A stretch of 64,000 nucleotides of DNA from Ceratothoa steindachneri. Its lineage: Eukaryota > Arthropoda > Malacostraca > Isopoda > Cymothoidae. The notes under the pieces are model-generated. The model was not told the DNA's origin, did no database searches, and was given only the letters and a program-made list of their open reading frames with translations. Position 1 is the first letter of the stretch. Each line of letters starts with the position of its first letter. This document shows positions 1 to 13,439 of the stretch, piece after piece. Both the position numbers and the translations under genes were made by a program. The DNA lies in the NCBI GenBank assembly GCA_963969495.1, contig OZ018326.1, positions 175,497,056 to 175,561,055 of the forward strand. The letters are read 5' to 3'.

Positions 1-559
1 TATTGGATAAGAATTTGATGAATTTACTCTTCGTTGAGAAGAGAGGGAGCAGTTAATGGTTACCATTGAGATCTTGTCCAGGAGAAAGGAAGGTGTTTCG
101 TAAGGCTGGCGTAAGTTCTATTTTTTTAAAGAGCCCACCCGCGACTGCCTATTGGGCATGATTAGCCGTAATTACGTTACAGCATTATAACATTAGGATA
201 AATTAAAAAAAAACGATTTAAAAACCAAGTAACACCCCCCCCCCTCTTCAAAATAAAAACAAAGTCAAAGAAAGAGGCAAAATCCAAATAATCAAATAAG
301 CAAGAAGAAGAAGCAAGCACTCTCCTGCTTTGGGGGAGAGACCCGCCCATCTGCAGTGTAGGAATATATACCTGAAATAAAGAGAGAAAAAATGAAGGAT
401 CCTAGCCTCCTTCAAAAAGTTAGATAGCTCACAAGTCTAAGTACACGAAACAGTCCCGAGTACAAGGGACAAGCGGTAGCGAAACCGCTACCTGCCATGT
501 AACCCAGAAAATCTGGATACCTCAATGCCTCGAGGGCAATCAGGGACTTTGTGACTCAT

Positions 560-692
560 TAAACAAAGAGACAATGTGTGCTCCAAAATAGACGAAAGCA
601 ATAATGCCTGTACTTTGGAAGCTTCAGCATATCGATATATGCGGTTCAATGCCTGTTAGAGACTACGCTCCAGAAGTGGCATCTGTAGTTTC
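560..692 (-). pseudogene. Second LINE RT scrap, same element family
   Basis: On the minus strand this reads as LLERSL-QALNRIYRYAEAS, the same palm segment found at 1364-1435 of the neighbouring RT fragment. No long open frame remains. It is either a partial duplication of that element or a second copy of the same LINE inserted in the same orientation. The GC content of 300-1000 is higher than in the surrounding sequence, and the rest of that stretch has no frame I can assign. Confidence 0.5.
621..692. repeat. Direct repeat, copy 1 (partner 1364-1435)
   Basis: About 70 bp starting gcttc and including atatcgatatatgcggttca is repeated 743 bp downstream with a handful of substitutions (for example gttagagactacgctcc versus gttggagactacgcccc). 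Both copies lie in the LINE RT palm segment, in the same orientation. Confidence 0.9.
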
Positions 693-1199
693 GACAAATA
701 TTCAAAGGTGCTACCCTCCCAGAGGGCATCCTGGGTACAACCAGAGCCGCCTGCGGCCCGAGAGCTAAGCCGAGCTCTTGAAAGGGTTTCATAGACTTAT
801 AACCAAAGAGCTTAGGTTATGTTTTGCGGCTCGCGATGACTTAGATATCGTCGAGATCGGCTGGGGCTTGAGGTAAGAGCTGTTATCGAATCAGATAGGC
901 GCCATGCTTGCGCGCACAGGCAGATAATGCACTGTATACGGCACAGAGCGATCTCATCTCCTCAGAATCAAATATAGGCTGTTAATGGGCGACTTGCTGA
1001 AGACAAAGTTTCCCAGGTGGGCAGGAGTCTGGTTAATAGTGTCCACCTAGCGCAATACACGTTTTCATTCGGGTGCATAAAACTTCCTAACGTAGTCAAG
1101 CTTCAAACTAACAAAAGATCAAGAGAAGCGCAAGGTAGTAAGTAGTCTTATTGCACCCCAAATACTGAAAACCAAATAACGAAGACTTTTTTATGCGGA

Positions 1200-1575
1200 C
1201 ACAAGAAACCCTAAGGCTGCCATTATGAGGCTCCTAGGTTATACGTCGGTTTAAACAAGACCAAGAAAAGGGTGTGAATCCACGGTTTAGGAACAGGTCG
1301 GGTTCCGGGTGGAGCCGTGGATGGTGACAGAAGTGAACCACCTTCGTTATGGCCAAGAAAAACGCTTCGGAATATCGATATATGCGGTTCAATGCCTGTT
1401 GGAGACTACGCCCCAGAAGTGACATCTGGGCCACACCAAAAGATATTAAAAAGTCATCTACGTATAGCATAGTGAGAAGATTTTCTAGCAGGACAAACTA
1501 ATCTTGTGTAATTCTTAGCTAACGAATTTAATTCACAAATTGGGGGAGTGTGACAAGTCTCTTATTTGGACAAGT
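1200..1575 (-). pseudogene. LINE reverse transcriptase fragment (Jockey-like)
   Basis: Read on the minus strand, this segment carries the RT motif C block, LYVDDFLIS, at about 1440-1470. It is followed by a stretch of the type xxLQQALNRIxRYSE and then HFCHHPRLHPEPDLFLN (about 1290-1420), which is the usual palm-to-thumb continuation of non-LTR reverse transcriptases of the Jockey group. Upstream, near 1545-1575, a LSVTLPQF-like remnant fits the conserved LSVTLF block just before YxDD, but stops separate it from the main frame. The YVDD motif is intact, but the open stretch is only 78 codons, against roughly 900 for a full ORF2, so this is a dead fragment. The endonuclease and most of the fingers domain are not visible. 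The family call rests on motif recognition; Jockey rather than another clade is an inference. Confidence 0.7.
1364..1435. repeat. Direct repeat, copy 2 (partner 621-692)
   Basis: This is the second copy of the roughly 70-bp segment described at 621-692. It lies inside the better preserved LINE RT fragment. Confidence 0.9.
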
Positions 1576-4500
1576 AGTTCTTTCCCGTGCAGTTGATTCC
1601 TGCGGAAAAGAAAAGCAATAATCTTTACTACGAAAATTGGAAGGAGATTTCTTCTCTCTAATCTGTTTTTCAGAGGTAGGCACTAGATCAGCATGAAGAA
1701 TCCTATAGTCGCATCTGTATGTATGAGTGATTGTAGAATTAATTCGTTTTGGGAAAACCCTGGAGCCATATTGCTTGCAACTGCCCCGAAGCACCTAATT
1801 TTCCCAACAGAAACACAGGAAATTTTACCTAACAATTAAATGAACGCCAAGGGAATTAGAAGGGCGGGAATTGTTTTACTGTGGCTGATCTCTCCGGGAA
1901 CGAAGGTGAAAGGAGATTATGGAGTTCCTTGTATACAATGACACTCTAATTCTCTATGTGCGTGGTTGGCCTCGCCCCGATCTTTCCCTATGTTGAGCAT
2001 GAATGTGGGGTCAAAAGCGGATGTGATCAGATGTGTGAGGTCTCATTCATGAATAAGCTCATTGAGCATAACTAGCTCAGTGCCGTAGAGAAGATTGAGC
2101 ATAGAAACTCTGTTTTTATCACTTAGTATCTATGCGCACTACGAGGAATAGTATGAGTTCTTTAACCTTGTCGGTTGGGTCTGCGGCCTTTAGAAAGTTA
2201 TCATGCTTTTGTGAGTAGATTGATTAAGCCAATACATTGGTTTTACAAAGTTACGGTTAGTTTGAATCTAGTCTTAATGAAACGAGTTTGCTCTAAAAAG
2301 AGAATTCAACTTGCCGAAAGCAATGGTTCTGAAACCCATGCATAATACGGGAACCCTTTCAACCCATCGAGTAAATCTCTCTCTCATCATTAACAAGTAG
2401 ATGATAAATTCGTAGTACGTAAGCAGGCCTACATTACCTAGCTGTATCTTCGCGAATTGTAGGAGGCTGAAGGTCATGGATAGACACTGGTGAATGGATG
2501 TCACTTTAACTTTGATCTTTTGGGAAGCCGAAATCCATGAATGAGATAGAGGGTGCTGGGCAGCAAAAACATTTCCTCTTTATTCTTCTGGTATATACGA
2601 CAGTTGTTTTCAAAAGGAACCTTCGCAGTAAATTCAAGAATTCCTCCAGTCAAATGTAAACTTTTTAAATTTTAAATTTGAGGAACTGGGAAAATTGTGC
2701 AGAGCAGAGAGGTCAAGTTCATGGTTCAACGCGGGCCCAATTTACCGCTAGGTGAGGAAGTGAGCATCTGCAACGAAGTTGTAGATCCTTTTAAAATGAG
2801 GAGAAATTTTACCGCTGGTTACGATCGCGTAGAGAATGGCAACTTGAAGTGGTCTGGATCAAAGAAAGGATTGCTCAATGGTTTGTATAAAGGGTGAAAG
2901 CTACCCATCAGAACTAATGGCCAAAAGGTTTAATCGCTTCGTATACAACCACGGACTCGCATCCAAATAAGAAATAAGATCGTTAAACTGTCTTTAGGAA
3001 TTTAGAGGAAAATGCTCTATGTATAATTAATGATCCTTCTTTTCTTTCTGCATGACAATTGCCACACCATCGTAGAAATTGCCCTTTGTTAGGAAATTCT
3101 CGTTAAATGTTCACTTTGACTAAAGGCGTGGGAGTACCAAAACGCTTTTGAACAGTGAGAATGAAAGACCTGATTTCCTCATCAGTCAACGTAACTGGTG
3201 AATAGTTTATCTGTCTTCCCACTTTGAAGACGATATTTAGTAGTTAAGGTACTCGGCTGTTCTAACTTGAGTATTCCTTTCATTTTTTATCGATTAGATA
3301 GATAGCATCCTTTGTCACAAGATGAGTCGAGATGTAACTACCTTGGACCCAAAAGTACATTTTGCGGATTTATTTTACAACATGTTTACCCTGTTCGTAG
3401 GTGTGAGATGTGGGTGCTCTTTGAAACTTGAACTTGACTCCTAAATGTTGTTCAGAAATAAAAAGACGAAGTGGTGTCCTCCTAACACCAAGGGAGAAAA
3501 ACGCTTAAAGCTTTTGCGTTTTCTACTCGTGGCATCTTTCTAACCAAAACAAAATACCTCAATGATTATATTCACTTAATGATTTCGGAAAAATTTGCTC
3601 TTGGTAGATCGGATATTACCTAATGCATTAACTCCACTTCTTTTTCTACCACCGACAATGTGTTTGGAGGCAGTTTACGCGCAGGTAAATGGGCGATAAG
3701 ATCGTTCTTTCAATATAGTCAATAACTGCATGGTTCACAGGACTATTTACATGAATTTGGATGCCTATGTCTGATTAATCGTCAAATATCTGTGTTAATG
3801 GTGGATTAGCTACAAATAAAAGGTCATGTCAGTCAGTTGGGTGTAGAATTGGCTTTCCAGAGAACGTCTTAAATTTCTCCAATAATAGTTTTAAGAAGGG
3901 CTTCAAAACGTCGAGTTGGCTTAATCGCGTAAAAGTAAATTGGGGTATCGAGGGAGATGATAATTTTAAAACTGTATCAGCCGGTTGTGCTATCGTAAGC
4001 AAAGGAGTGCTCTAATTTAGGGTGGCCAAGAGCTACTGCTACTAAGGTGTAAGACGCTTCAAAAATAAATGCTTCGAGAGATCGTCGCCGACGAAATCGC
4101 AAAGTTTATTATAAATAGAACGGAGTGCACACATCAAATATTTAGGTCTACTATTAACAAGCTCCTCATGCGCTACGAGATCCCGTAGACGTTAACGGTT
4201 TGAGGTGGCTGTTCGAATTATTAATGCCTCCTTGAGAGCTTCTTATCGCCAGTAGCTTGAGTTGATAAAATTAAACTGCGCACATTCACAGCGTTTGACA
4301 TCAGCAAAACGAAATTCGTGTTCGTGTAGTTTTCATTATCGCTCGTAGCTTATGGATCTTGAAAATGAATTCACACCGTCTTATTCATGAATCTGAGTAA
4401 TTCTCACGGTAAATGGATAAGGATATGTGAAATCTCTCGATTGGATAAACAGTAGAATATTAGTTAAGATCCAACAAACGTGCTTATTGGCTTGTCGGAA

Positions 4501-6689
4501 AACACTAGAATTTATTGCAAAATGTAAATCAACCATCAATTCCAAGCAACAGCTTGCGATGCCAAATTTCTAGGCAACTCTCTCACTACTGGAACCAAAT
4601 AGTAGCACACATATTTCTGTAAAATACTTGCCTCTGCTTGGATCTAACTACGAAATCAACGTTTATTCTATATTGTTTACGTTGATAATTGTAAGGATTC
4701 AAATTGGCTTTTCTGCTTTATTTCAGAAAATGATTTAGTTTAATTTAACGATATTAGATAAACATCCGAAATTTTTAGTAACGAATAAAAATCGAAATAT
4801 TCGTTTCAATGAGAATTGCGACTGAGAATTAAATTGCTGGTATTTGCAATTAATATAAGTGCGTTGCTTTAAGTAATGTAAAAATAGGATAATCATATAG
4901 GAATTGTTAAATATTGTTTTCACATTAAGTTAAATTTTGCAAAGGTGCAAAATGAATTGAATGGTCTTTGAGTTAGGCGAATTTAACAAAAATGACAGTG
5001 GAAAAACTTTTAGATATTGAAGGAAGAAAGCTTAGACTTCAGAACTAAGCTTCGAGGAATCGGTCATCGATTAAGTCTAGTTATGCGTTAAGTGACAATT
5101 TTATCATGTAATTGATGAGAGAAGGAGAGTTCTCATGATGGTGGTGATACGTTAGATCTACTCGGAGTGTATATAATGAGGCTTTGGGTTGAACCGTATG
5201 ACTGATATCGTGTTCTACTCGAGAAGCTGGTGTTATTCCTCTCCAAATTAGTAGAGTTGGCTAGCCACTATCTAGCAAAATTTCATTCCCATGAAAATTG
5301 CGGCAGACCGTAAGAGAAAAGTGAGATATCAGAGAGCTTATCTCCTTCCCCCCCCCCCTGAAACATTTTAATTGATTGGACCTCTTATAACATTTCGATA
5401 TTCCAGCTATATATTTTATTTATTCATTATATATTTATTTGATATGAAATCTATTCCAGGTTCAATTCGCCTTCGCTAAATGTATGTGAATCCTAGAAAG
5501 TTATTCCTAAATATCTTTAAAAAGCAGTCTCTTTACATTAGTCTCCTCTATTCTTCATCTAAAATGACAATTATTCTAGAATAAAGGAGAAAATAAAACA
5601 TACATGAAGATTATTTCCTGCCTCCGATAATATAACTGTATTTCAATATATTAAAAATAGCGTTGAGATACTCAAAAAGATATCAACAAGTTTCCAAGCT
5701 TTCATTTTCACAATAAAGAATATATTCACAATGTTACTAATGGAAAATTCCTATATAACTTTTTAGGTTCAGAATTTGTTAGTATGATAGCTTATGACAT
5801 TGACAGAATATATTTGCTAAGGAAAGTAAAAAAGTACGTGTATATGGAACACTTATTTGTAAAGTTGACAGGATGTCGTGCAAAGAAAATCCTTGATGTA
5901 TTTTTGCTTTACAATCGCCACTTTTTAACAATGAGAAGAGAACCATAACTGTATATATAACTCGTTTATCTAAGCTAAGATAAGTGAATGAACTAATAAA
6001 AACTATGAAAATAATTTCGTAAACACAGATACTCCCTGTTTAAAGAGACTAATAAACAGCAAAAATCGTATGATTGTGTTTGAAGACATTCCTTTGCCAT
6101 AGATTGTCTCAAATGAGCACTGCTTTGACATTTGGCCTCAATAAGGTTCTTCTTTGTCTCCATAAGCCTTAAGTAGCCACTTGTATACCCTTGAATATAC
6201 ACTTATTTTCAAGTAACATTCATTTCGCGCAACGGTAATATAAATTGGATCATTTCATCTTACCCAAATATTTGTAATTTTATTTATAAGTATTTAAAAA
6301 AAAGGCGAATATTTTCCAAGGAAAGGACCACAATAAAGTCATAAAAGGAAGTTTTTGTGTGTTGATTCCGTGTCTGGTATTGTTGTACAATTCTTCCAAA
6401 CTGAGATTATTTCAGGCTTCAGAGCATACAAGGGGGTGTTAGGTATATCAGGGGCTAGCGTGCTGCAGGTGAAATAGACAAGATTGTGCCACTTTCCTAG
6501 TCATTGCCCCTAGAAAAGTTTGCGGCTATTCATCTAACACACATTTTCACGTTCACTATTTTTACTACTTCCTCCACACATATATATTTACTTAAATCTT
6601 TCTGGAGGAAATGTTATCCTTGGTTTTCAATTTAATTTTGAATATAAAATTCATTCAATAGGTTTATTGAAAATGATATTTCATTCGAT
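1576..6689. other. Unassigned AT-rich intergenic stretch
   Basis: Only short chance open frames (under 90 codons) occur on either strand and none resembles a known protein family. A C-run lies near 5349-5358. No tRNA-like, rRNA-like or repeat structure was recognised by eye. The first 500 bases of the window are similar, with a C-run at about 233-243. Confidence 0.5.
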
Positions 6690-8515
6690 CAATAAACCTG
6701 CTATGGAAGAGTATGCTGAAGTTAAAGAGGAAAAGTTCATCCAAAACCATCAAGGACATAGTGATGAATTTAACAATAAAGAATTATTAGCAGAAGAATT
6801 TCGAAGACACATTCGTTTCTTGACTATAAATTTAGACAGAAATTAAGGAAATTGCAAAGAAGCGACACTGATTTATTCTACGATGCAGTCATCAAATTAA
6901 CTTTTTAATTAGATGAGAACTAAGAAGAAAGAAGACTAAAAAAGAACTAGAGTCTAATGAATGGCCTAAAGTCAGACCTCCGAGAGAAAAAATAATAAAG
7001 AATGAACGGGGAGAAAAGGGCCAAGAAGAGAGGACCACTGAAGAACTTTTTCGTACTCACTGAAAGTCAGTGTTCTCCATAACACCAGAGCAGGATGAAG
7101 ACTTCAATCCAGAGATAGAAGAAGTGGTTCACACATTCTTGCGATAAAACATAGATAAGATTACTCCAGCACCAAGTGCAGAGTAAGGAAAGGAGTAAAT
7201 TCTGGGTACAGGTGCTTACATAACAACAGAAGAGATCAAAGACGTAATACAATCATTTAAGCAGAAAGAGCCACGCCCCTCAGGAAAAAACACAATTAAT
7301 CTTACCAAGGCTCCGAACATAATCATCAGAACAATAAAGAATATTTATATCGCGTGCCTAAACATCAGCTACTGGCCTGATGGCTATATACTAGCCACAA
7401 GGATTTTCATTCCACAGGCAATTACAGACAAATATCGCTATTGAACTTCATGGGCAATGTCTTCGTGAAAATCCTTAACAGAAGAGTAAAAGAATATCTT
7501 GAGAAAATGACCTATATAATGACTACCAATTTCGATTCAGAAGAGGTAGAGACACCACAATGTCACTTAGCATTATAACAGAGAAAATTGCATAGGCAAA
7601 AGCAGAGGATAACTACATCGATCTGGTCCTGAGAGATGTAGAAAAGCATTTGACAATGTCTAAGTCAGAGGAATGCATATAAGATTTTAAATCTCCAGTT
7701 GAACAGCAATGTAGAGAGAATTCTCTGTGATTATGCCGCAGACAGAAGAGCATATGTGGAGATCGATGGCTATTCATGACCAGAATTTGAATTGGAAGCT
7801 GCTTTCCCGCAGGAGGTCTGTCTCAGTCCAACTCTGTATTTCATTTTAAGCAGCAGTCCTGCCAAATCCTCGTTACTCCGTACAGAAACGTACACTTTCA
7901 GGCAAGAACACCAGCTTTAGAAATAAGCAACAACAATAACTACGAAAGAGATTGGAAGATAAGGACGAACAGTATGATATGTATTTATAATATTCGCAAT
8001 CTCAAGAAATATAAAAGCAGAAATTGTAGTCGAAGATCAGAACTACAGATATCATAGTGAAGGCAAAATAACAACAAGGGACTACAAAAATCACATAACG
8101 GAGCGGAAGAACAAAGCGATTCCGATGCTTAACCTATTGTACAATCTAATAAAAGAAAAGTCTAATTTGAACTAGGAAGGGAGGTACTACTATACTCACC
8201 CATCCCTATCAACCGTGAATAGAGGAACAACAAATTGGAACTCCAGAGAATACAAAATAAAGCTCTACCTAATTACCAACACCCGTAGGAGAGAGAGGAG
8301 GAGACTACATGACCTGCGCCAAGAACCAAGATTAGAAATGCTCAACATCAACATTAGTAACATAGTGGAGAAAATATGGAAGAAGGTAGACGGACCACCA
8401 CCGATATTTGCAGAGCACACGAACACCAGAGCTGGACTGCCCTTTAACACTCGATTTCCCAGCGGCAGTCAAGAGTTAAGAATTGAGGAGGTACCCACGT
8501 TTACTGAAGTATAAA
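6690..8515 (+). pseudogene. LINE (CR1/Jockey-like) ORF2 reverse transcriptase relic
   Basis: Three-frame reading gives an ordered series of non-LTR RT blocks broken by stops and frameshifts. EEIKDVIQSFKQKEPRPSG (about 7220-7285) corresponds to the pre-RT KxxKAPGPDG block. NLTKAPNIIIRTIKNIYIACL (two pieces, near 7299-7360) and YWPDGYxLATxIFIP follow. LNFMGNVFVKILNRRVKEYLE (about 7441-7503, read in pieces) matches YRPISLLxxxGKxxEKILxxRL. YQFRFRRGRDTTMS (about 7525-7565) matches QxGFRxGRST. RDVEKAFDNV (about 7632-7661) matches the LDVxKAFDxV block. FPQxGLSQS (near 7804-7830) matches PQGSVLSP. The C-terminal thumb and tail are the 99-codon frame at 8215-8514, with RRRLHDLRQEPRLEMLN. The FADD box itself is not recognisable. 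The element is clearly dead. Confidence 0.82.
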
Positions 8516-8697
8516 ATTCAAAAGGAGATAAGAACAAGCATAACGATAAAGATTTTTACTCGACTATATACAAACTCAACCAACGAAGTAACCAACCAAG
8601 ACACCAGATTGATACCCTAATAAGACAACCGAATTTAAAAAACTTAAATAGGAAGAAACACCCGACTTATAAGACAACACAGATAGAAAGTGTAAAC

Positions 8698-8892
8698 AGA
8701 AATAAAACGAACAAAATGAACTAAAAATGTAATAAGTGAACTATATTAAAAAGTTTAACAAATATGATAGTGGAGTGAAAGTTAACAGTAAAACAGAAAT
8801 AAAACGAACATAGGAAACTAAAAGTGTAATAAGTGAACTATAGTATTAAAATTTTAACAAAAATGATAGTGAAGTGAAAGTTAATAGTAAAA
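8698..8892. repeat. Two-copy 96-bp tandem repeat after the LINE
   Basis: The unit begins cagaaataaaacgaaca and ends gtgaaagttaacagtaaaa. Copy 1 spans about 8698-8793 and copy 2 about 8794-8892, with scattered substitutions and small indels. It starts about 180 bp after the end of the LINE C-terminal frame and is A-rich, so it may belong to that LINE's 3' untranslated region. That link is inference. Confidence 0.85.
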
Positions 8893-10808
8893 CAAGTAAA
8901 CAAACTGAAACTAAAGTTAAATAGGGAAAAAGTAATAACAAGAGAAAGTGATACAAAGTAAGGAAAGTCAAAACAAGTAAAATAACAATAGTTAAACAAA
9001 GCTGAGAGCTCAGACTAAGATAACTCAAAACGGCATGAATGCTACAATAAACACATGAATGAAAGATGAAGAGAATAAGGGAACAGAGATTAGCCGGTCT
9101 TTCAGTTATGTATGAGGAACATAAGTGCTCAAGTTTAAGAAAGGAAAGAAGCATGATGAGTGATAAGTAAATGCATGACGGTGGTTCGGAATCTACGTTA
9201 ATCAGCAGGTCCATCTTGTCCCTCGGCCAAGGATATTCCACTCTTTTCACCTTTGACTACCGAGGTTGCTCAACCTGCCTCCTCACCAATCTGTCCACTT
9301 TTAACTCAAAACTTTCTTTCTCCAACTATGAACCCTCTTCTAAAGCTTGTTTCCGACTTCCCACTGAGCACTTCAATATCGGTTCACTTGAACTGAGAGT
9401 CAGAAGTGTGGGGAATTTCTCCAGGAGCAAGTCGGCCGCGAGCCTCCTCCTCTTATGTGCCCCCTGATCGTGGGATGGGTACATAGGGGGGGGGGGACTA
9501 ACCACGATCCATACCTTTTCTCCCCCTAAAAAAAGATCCATGAGGGCCACGGTGGGAAAGGGGTCGGAAGCGCTCTTCTGTGTCTCCCACTTCTTTTTTC
9601 TTTCGTTTCATTTTATTCATTTTAAACCAGAAATTCTTGCCAAAATACATTTGTTATTTATATCTTGCTACTCGGTTAAAGAGGAAACGGTTTAGGAAAG
9701 TTCGAAAAACGCCTTCGCTCCGTAAAGAACTGTGAGCACCGCTTTACTGTGAACCAACTATAGAACTTTATAAGACTTCAAAGCGCTCATCCTTGAGTTA
9801 CTTTTGAGTGTCAAATTCCTTCTATAATGTGTTTCTAGCACCACAGAAATTCTGTCTATATAACGTACTTACTCAAGAAGCATAATTTAGGTTTCTTGTT
9901 TTAGGGCTGATCAATGGCTTGACTGCAGGCTTCCGAGATTTTAAAGATCTTTCCGTCAAGCGGCGTGATGCTGTCTTCCTGGAGAGAGTAATTCCCATAG
10001 TTTCCTTTACTTCACAGGAAATCCAGGCTGCTGTCTTTTAGGGAACCTTTTTAAGATACGAACGATAGCTTGGTCATCTCTCATTAAAGTATTCATAGGC
10101 CTACAAATAGGAATTCTATTTATACATAGCGTGTGGTAATGTTACCCGAGATAATATTATGTACGATACTTTTGGGGGGTTTAACCCTTTTAGTTATTTA
10201 TGTAATAGAGATATGATCCTCTTGACGTAGCTTAGCATAGAGTTGCTTGATATGGGCAGGTGACGTGGTTCCCCAGGCATGTTTGCTCCTCGAAACTTAG
10301 CAAGGTACTGACTGAAAGAGCTAAGAATTCATGGAAGTAAGTTACTACCTTAAATTAGTTGCTTGACTTAAGATAGAAGTCGTAGAAATAATCTGTCCGG
10401 AAGATTTAACCACTATATTATTGAATAAAAAGTGCTTCTTTGCATGGTACTGTCTTTTTTATCTTTGCTAAAATAGGCAATGTACATGTACAACTTATAT
10501 GTATGCTTAGTCTATATACGCAATTTATCATGCATTACTTACCATTATTTAGTTTGAAGCTATTATAAATTCTTAATGGCGTCTAGAAAAGAAAGTTGAT
10601 TGTCACTCCCTATTTCAATGGTATATTTAATGTTTAGATGATAAGAGTTTTTAAAATTAAAAAATATGGAGATGAGCTTTTAAATTATTAAAAATAGCGA
10701 AGGAATTGTCCACATACCTACGGTAAAATATGGGTTTGAAATCTAAAGGCAATCGTTTCATAGAGTTGTTTGAAAGATGAATCATGAAAATGTTAGCTGC
10801 TATTAGAG

Positions 10809-10880
10809 CTATTGGTAGACCCATTCCTACTCCATCTATCTATTGGTAGACCCATTCCTACTCCATATATCTATTGGTAT
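10809..10880. repeat. 31-bp tandem duplication
   Basis: The unit ctattggtagacccattcct plus 11 further bases occurs at 10809-10839 and again at 10840-10870, with a partial third start at 10871 (ctattggta). The two full copies differ by about one base, so the duplication is recent. Confidence 0.9.
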
Positions 10881-13094
10881 GCTTTGTTATTAAATAAAAA
10901 ATAATTTCCATTAAAATCTTTTCTGAAATAGTCTTAAAATTCTGACAGTGTTAGAATCCTTTACTCTTTATGATTAGTAAGGTAAATATATTATTATTCA
11001 AATATTTTATTTATCATTGACTTTTGTCAAAGACGGACGAATTAGGACATTTTTCTTTGTTTTCAATTAAAATTCATCGATTTATGATACGGGAGATCTT
11101 TTATTTAAAAAAAGTAATATCTCAGCTTTAAAATAAATGTCACTTAAAATTTTGAAAAATGTAGACTATATTATTTTGGTAGATATATATTATTTTGCTT
11201 CCTCATGATGGGTCTAGAAATTTTCGCATGTGTTTCTCACGGTGCTCCTGATGAGATCTTCGAACACCTAATTTATCTGTGACATCACCTAGTTTTGGAT
11301 GTTAGACGCGCAGCAGGTGTTCTCTTTCTCAACCGTGACCACACATAGTAATCCATGGAATTAAAATTCGGATAGTTTTGAGGCCAGAAAATGGGGTTGG
11401 TGAAGTTGTAGAAATTGTTTGAATACCACCTCTGACTCTTTCGGGAGATATTACCTTTTGGCAGGAAACCCTCTCCCTCCAGGGTTTAAGCACAATCACT
11501 AGCATCTCCACATACCGCAATGAATTATGTCTAAAACCTTACTCAAAGATCTGGGCGGCATGATATCACCTTTAATGGATACACAAACACAGACCAAAAC
11601 AGTCTAGGGTAACTTACTCTTCATGATACCTGCAACGTCGTATGGATTATAAGCAAACCAATTCTTGTTGTTGGTGTTGTATGTACAACTAGTATTGACA
11701 GAATTCTTTTCATATGCGAAGAACCAGATCATCCCTGGTTCAACAAGATGCTTCATCTTATTCAAAGGCTAATTTAATTTCGTCAACTGGTTCTCCTTGC
11801 CTTTGGCTGTCAAAATTTGTCCCTCCCACCTCTTGTGCGAGTCCTAGAGAAGCTCCCCATTCAGGGCCAGCTTCAGAATGGTGAAGCCAACTGCTATCTC
11901 TCTGAAGGAACGGAATCCATTGATCGAGACTTCCATCACTTTTTCTTGCTTTTGTTCATCCTTGTTTAGTCTTATAAAAAAAACGAAAGCGATTGTGAAT
12001 CAGTCTTTTCTCATTCTACTATGTTATTGAACAAAGTACATCAATGTTTTAATAGTAATTATACTCCTAGAAAAAATATTATCGGTGAAATGTAAAGGTT
12101 CGTTAAACATGAAGTTTCGGTCTTTCTAATATTATTTTTGGCTTGGTTTAATATTTTATAAGTTATTCGCTTTTCTTTCTGGTTATATATTTCGTGAACA
12201 TGCTGCATTTTGATCCTTAACATTTTCTTAATGATAAATTACGATAATTCATTTTCATTTATCCATTTTATCTCGAATATTTTAATTAAACAAATAATAA
12301 TACATTTCTGTAACACACCTGGAGGTCACATTAGTTTAAAACCTCTATCAATGTAAATAAATACAAGGACGTCCGTGCAAAGCTCTAAAAGCAACAAGTA
12401 ACAATGATTAAAATATAATAAACCGTAAATCCCCGTCTGAGTGATTGAGATTCAGGAGAGTTCTCTAGACACTCCTGTAGTTTGACTGAAAGACCAGATT
12501 AACCTTCGGGATATCTTTATTGAATTTAGGAGCTTTAGGAATCATTAATCTATAAAGGAGATTGATTTTATTGAGCTTTCGTTCTTGCTTCATTTCGAGA
12601 GACTTTATACTTTTGACAATGAGCTACGGAACATTCTTCAGAGTCTCTGTGCACTGAACGCGAACTTTCTCATTGAACCTTATAAGACCCCACCGCGAAA
12701 CTACATGGCTTGACGAGTATTAACATTCCTCTTTTTTATTTACCTTTTTCCTTAAATTTTCTGCTCCATCCTTATTCCTTCACACTCATGTAAGTTATCC
12801 ATGTTGATTAAGTTCGTTTCTCACTGAACTTATAATTTAGGGAATTTTAATAGATATCTAATGAAGGATAAATTAATTAAACCCAACTATTTTCTAGAAT
12901 CAAGGAAGGTTAACTTTTTGTAAGGCAAGTTAGGAAATATATTAAGCCATTACAGAAAACACAATGAGGAAATAGGAAAGATTAGCAACCATAAATAAAA
13001 GAAAATAATGGCATTTGTAAGATCCGAATCTGAAGTTATAGACTTTAATAGGGTACCCCAGCTGTTAAAGCGCTGGTTATTAGGAAGTGGTACT

Positions 13095-13180
13095 CATTCA
13101 TAATTTAAGATCTATTACCTTCTTAAAATGAAGTAGTCTCCATTCATAATTTAAGATCCACTACCTTCTTAAAGCGAACC
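13095..13180. repeat. 46-bp tandem duplication
   Basis: The string cattcataatttaagatc starts at 13095 and again at 13141. Both are followed by a-taccttcttaaa, giving a two-copy direct duplication with period 46. Confidence 0.88.
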
Positions 13181-13439
13181 CGCTCAAAGAAAATTGGAAA
13201 TAATGACTCAATCCCAAATTTTATCCTTACCCATGGGGACATTTCCAACTCTTTGATTAAAACATCCCTCTTTGCTATTAGAATAAATAAAAAAATTCCA
13301 AAGCTTTACGAGAAAATAAGCCACAGTAACTTCTAATTAATTGATCTTTTCAGATCAATTTCACCGAATTAATTTTTTTTCTTTAGTAAAAACAAAATGT
13401 CTTCTAATATTATCTACCTTATATCAGTAAACTCAATGA

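Larger units (their letters stand above)
8893..13400. other. Unassigned intergenic stretch
   Basis: No recognisable protein or RNA gene. Sequence around 9170-9600 is GC-richer and has overlapping frames of about 100 codons on both strands (9171-9467 plus, 9326-9550 minus), but I recognise neither. A run of about 11 G residues sits near 9487-9497. Two short tandem duplications are listed separately (10809-10880 and 13095-13180). Confidence 0.45.

Noticed and set aside
8846..9250. 134-codon minus-strand frame rich in Leu, apparently membrane-like
   Set aside because: It is the complement of an A-rich repetitive stretch that includes part of the 96-bp tandem repeat. The Leu/Phe content is a compositional effect.
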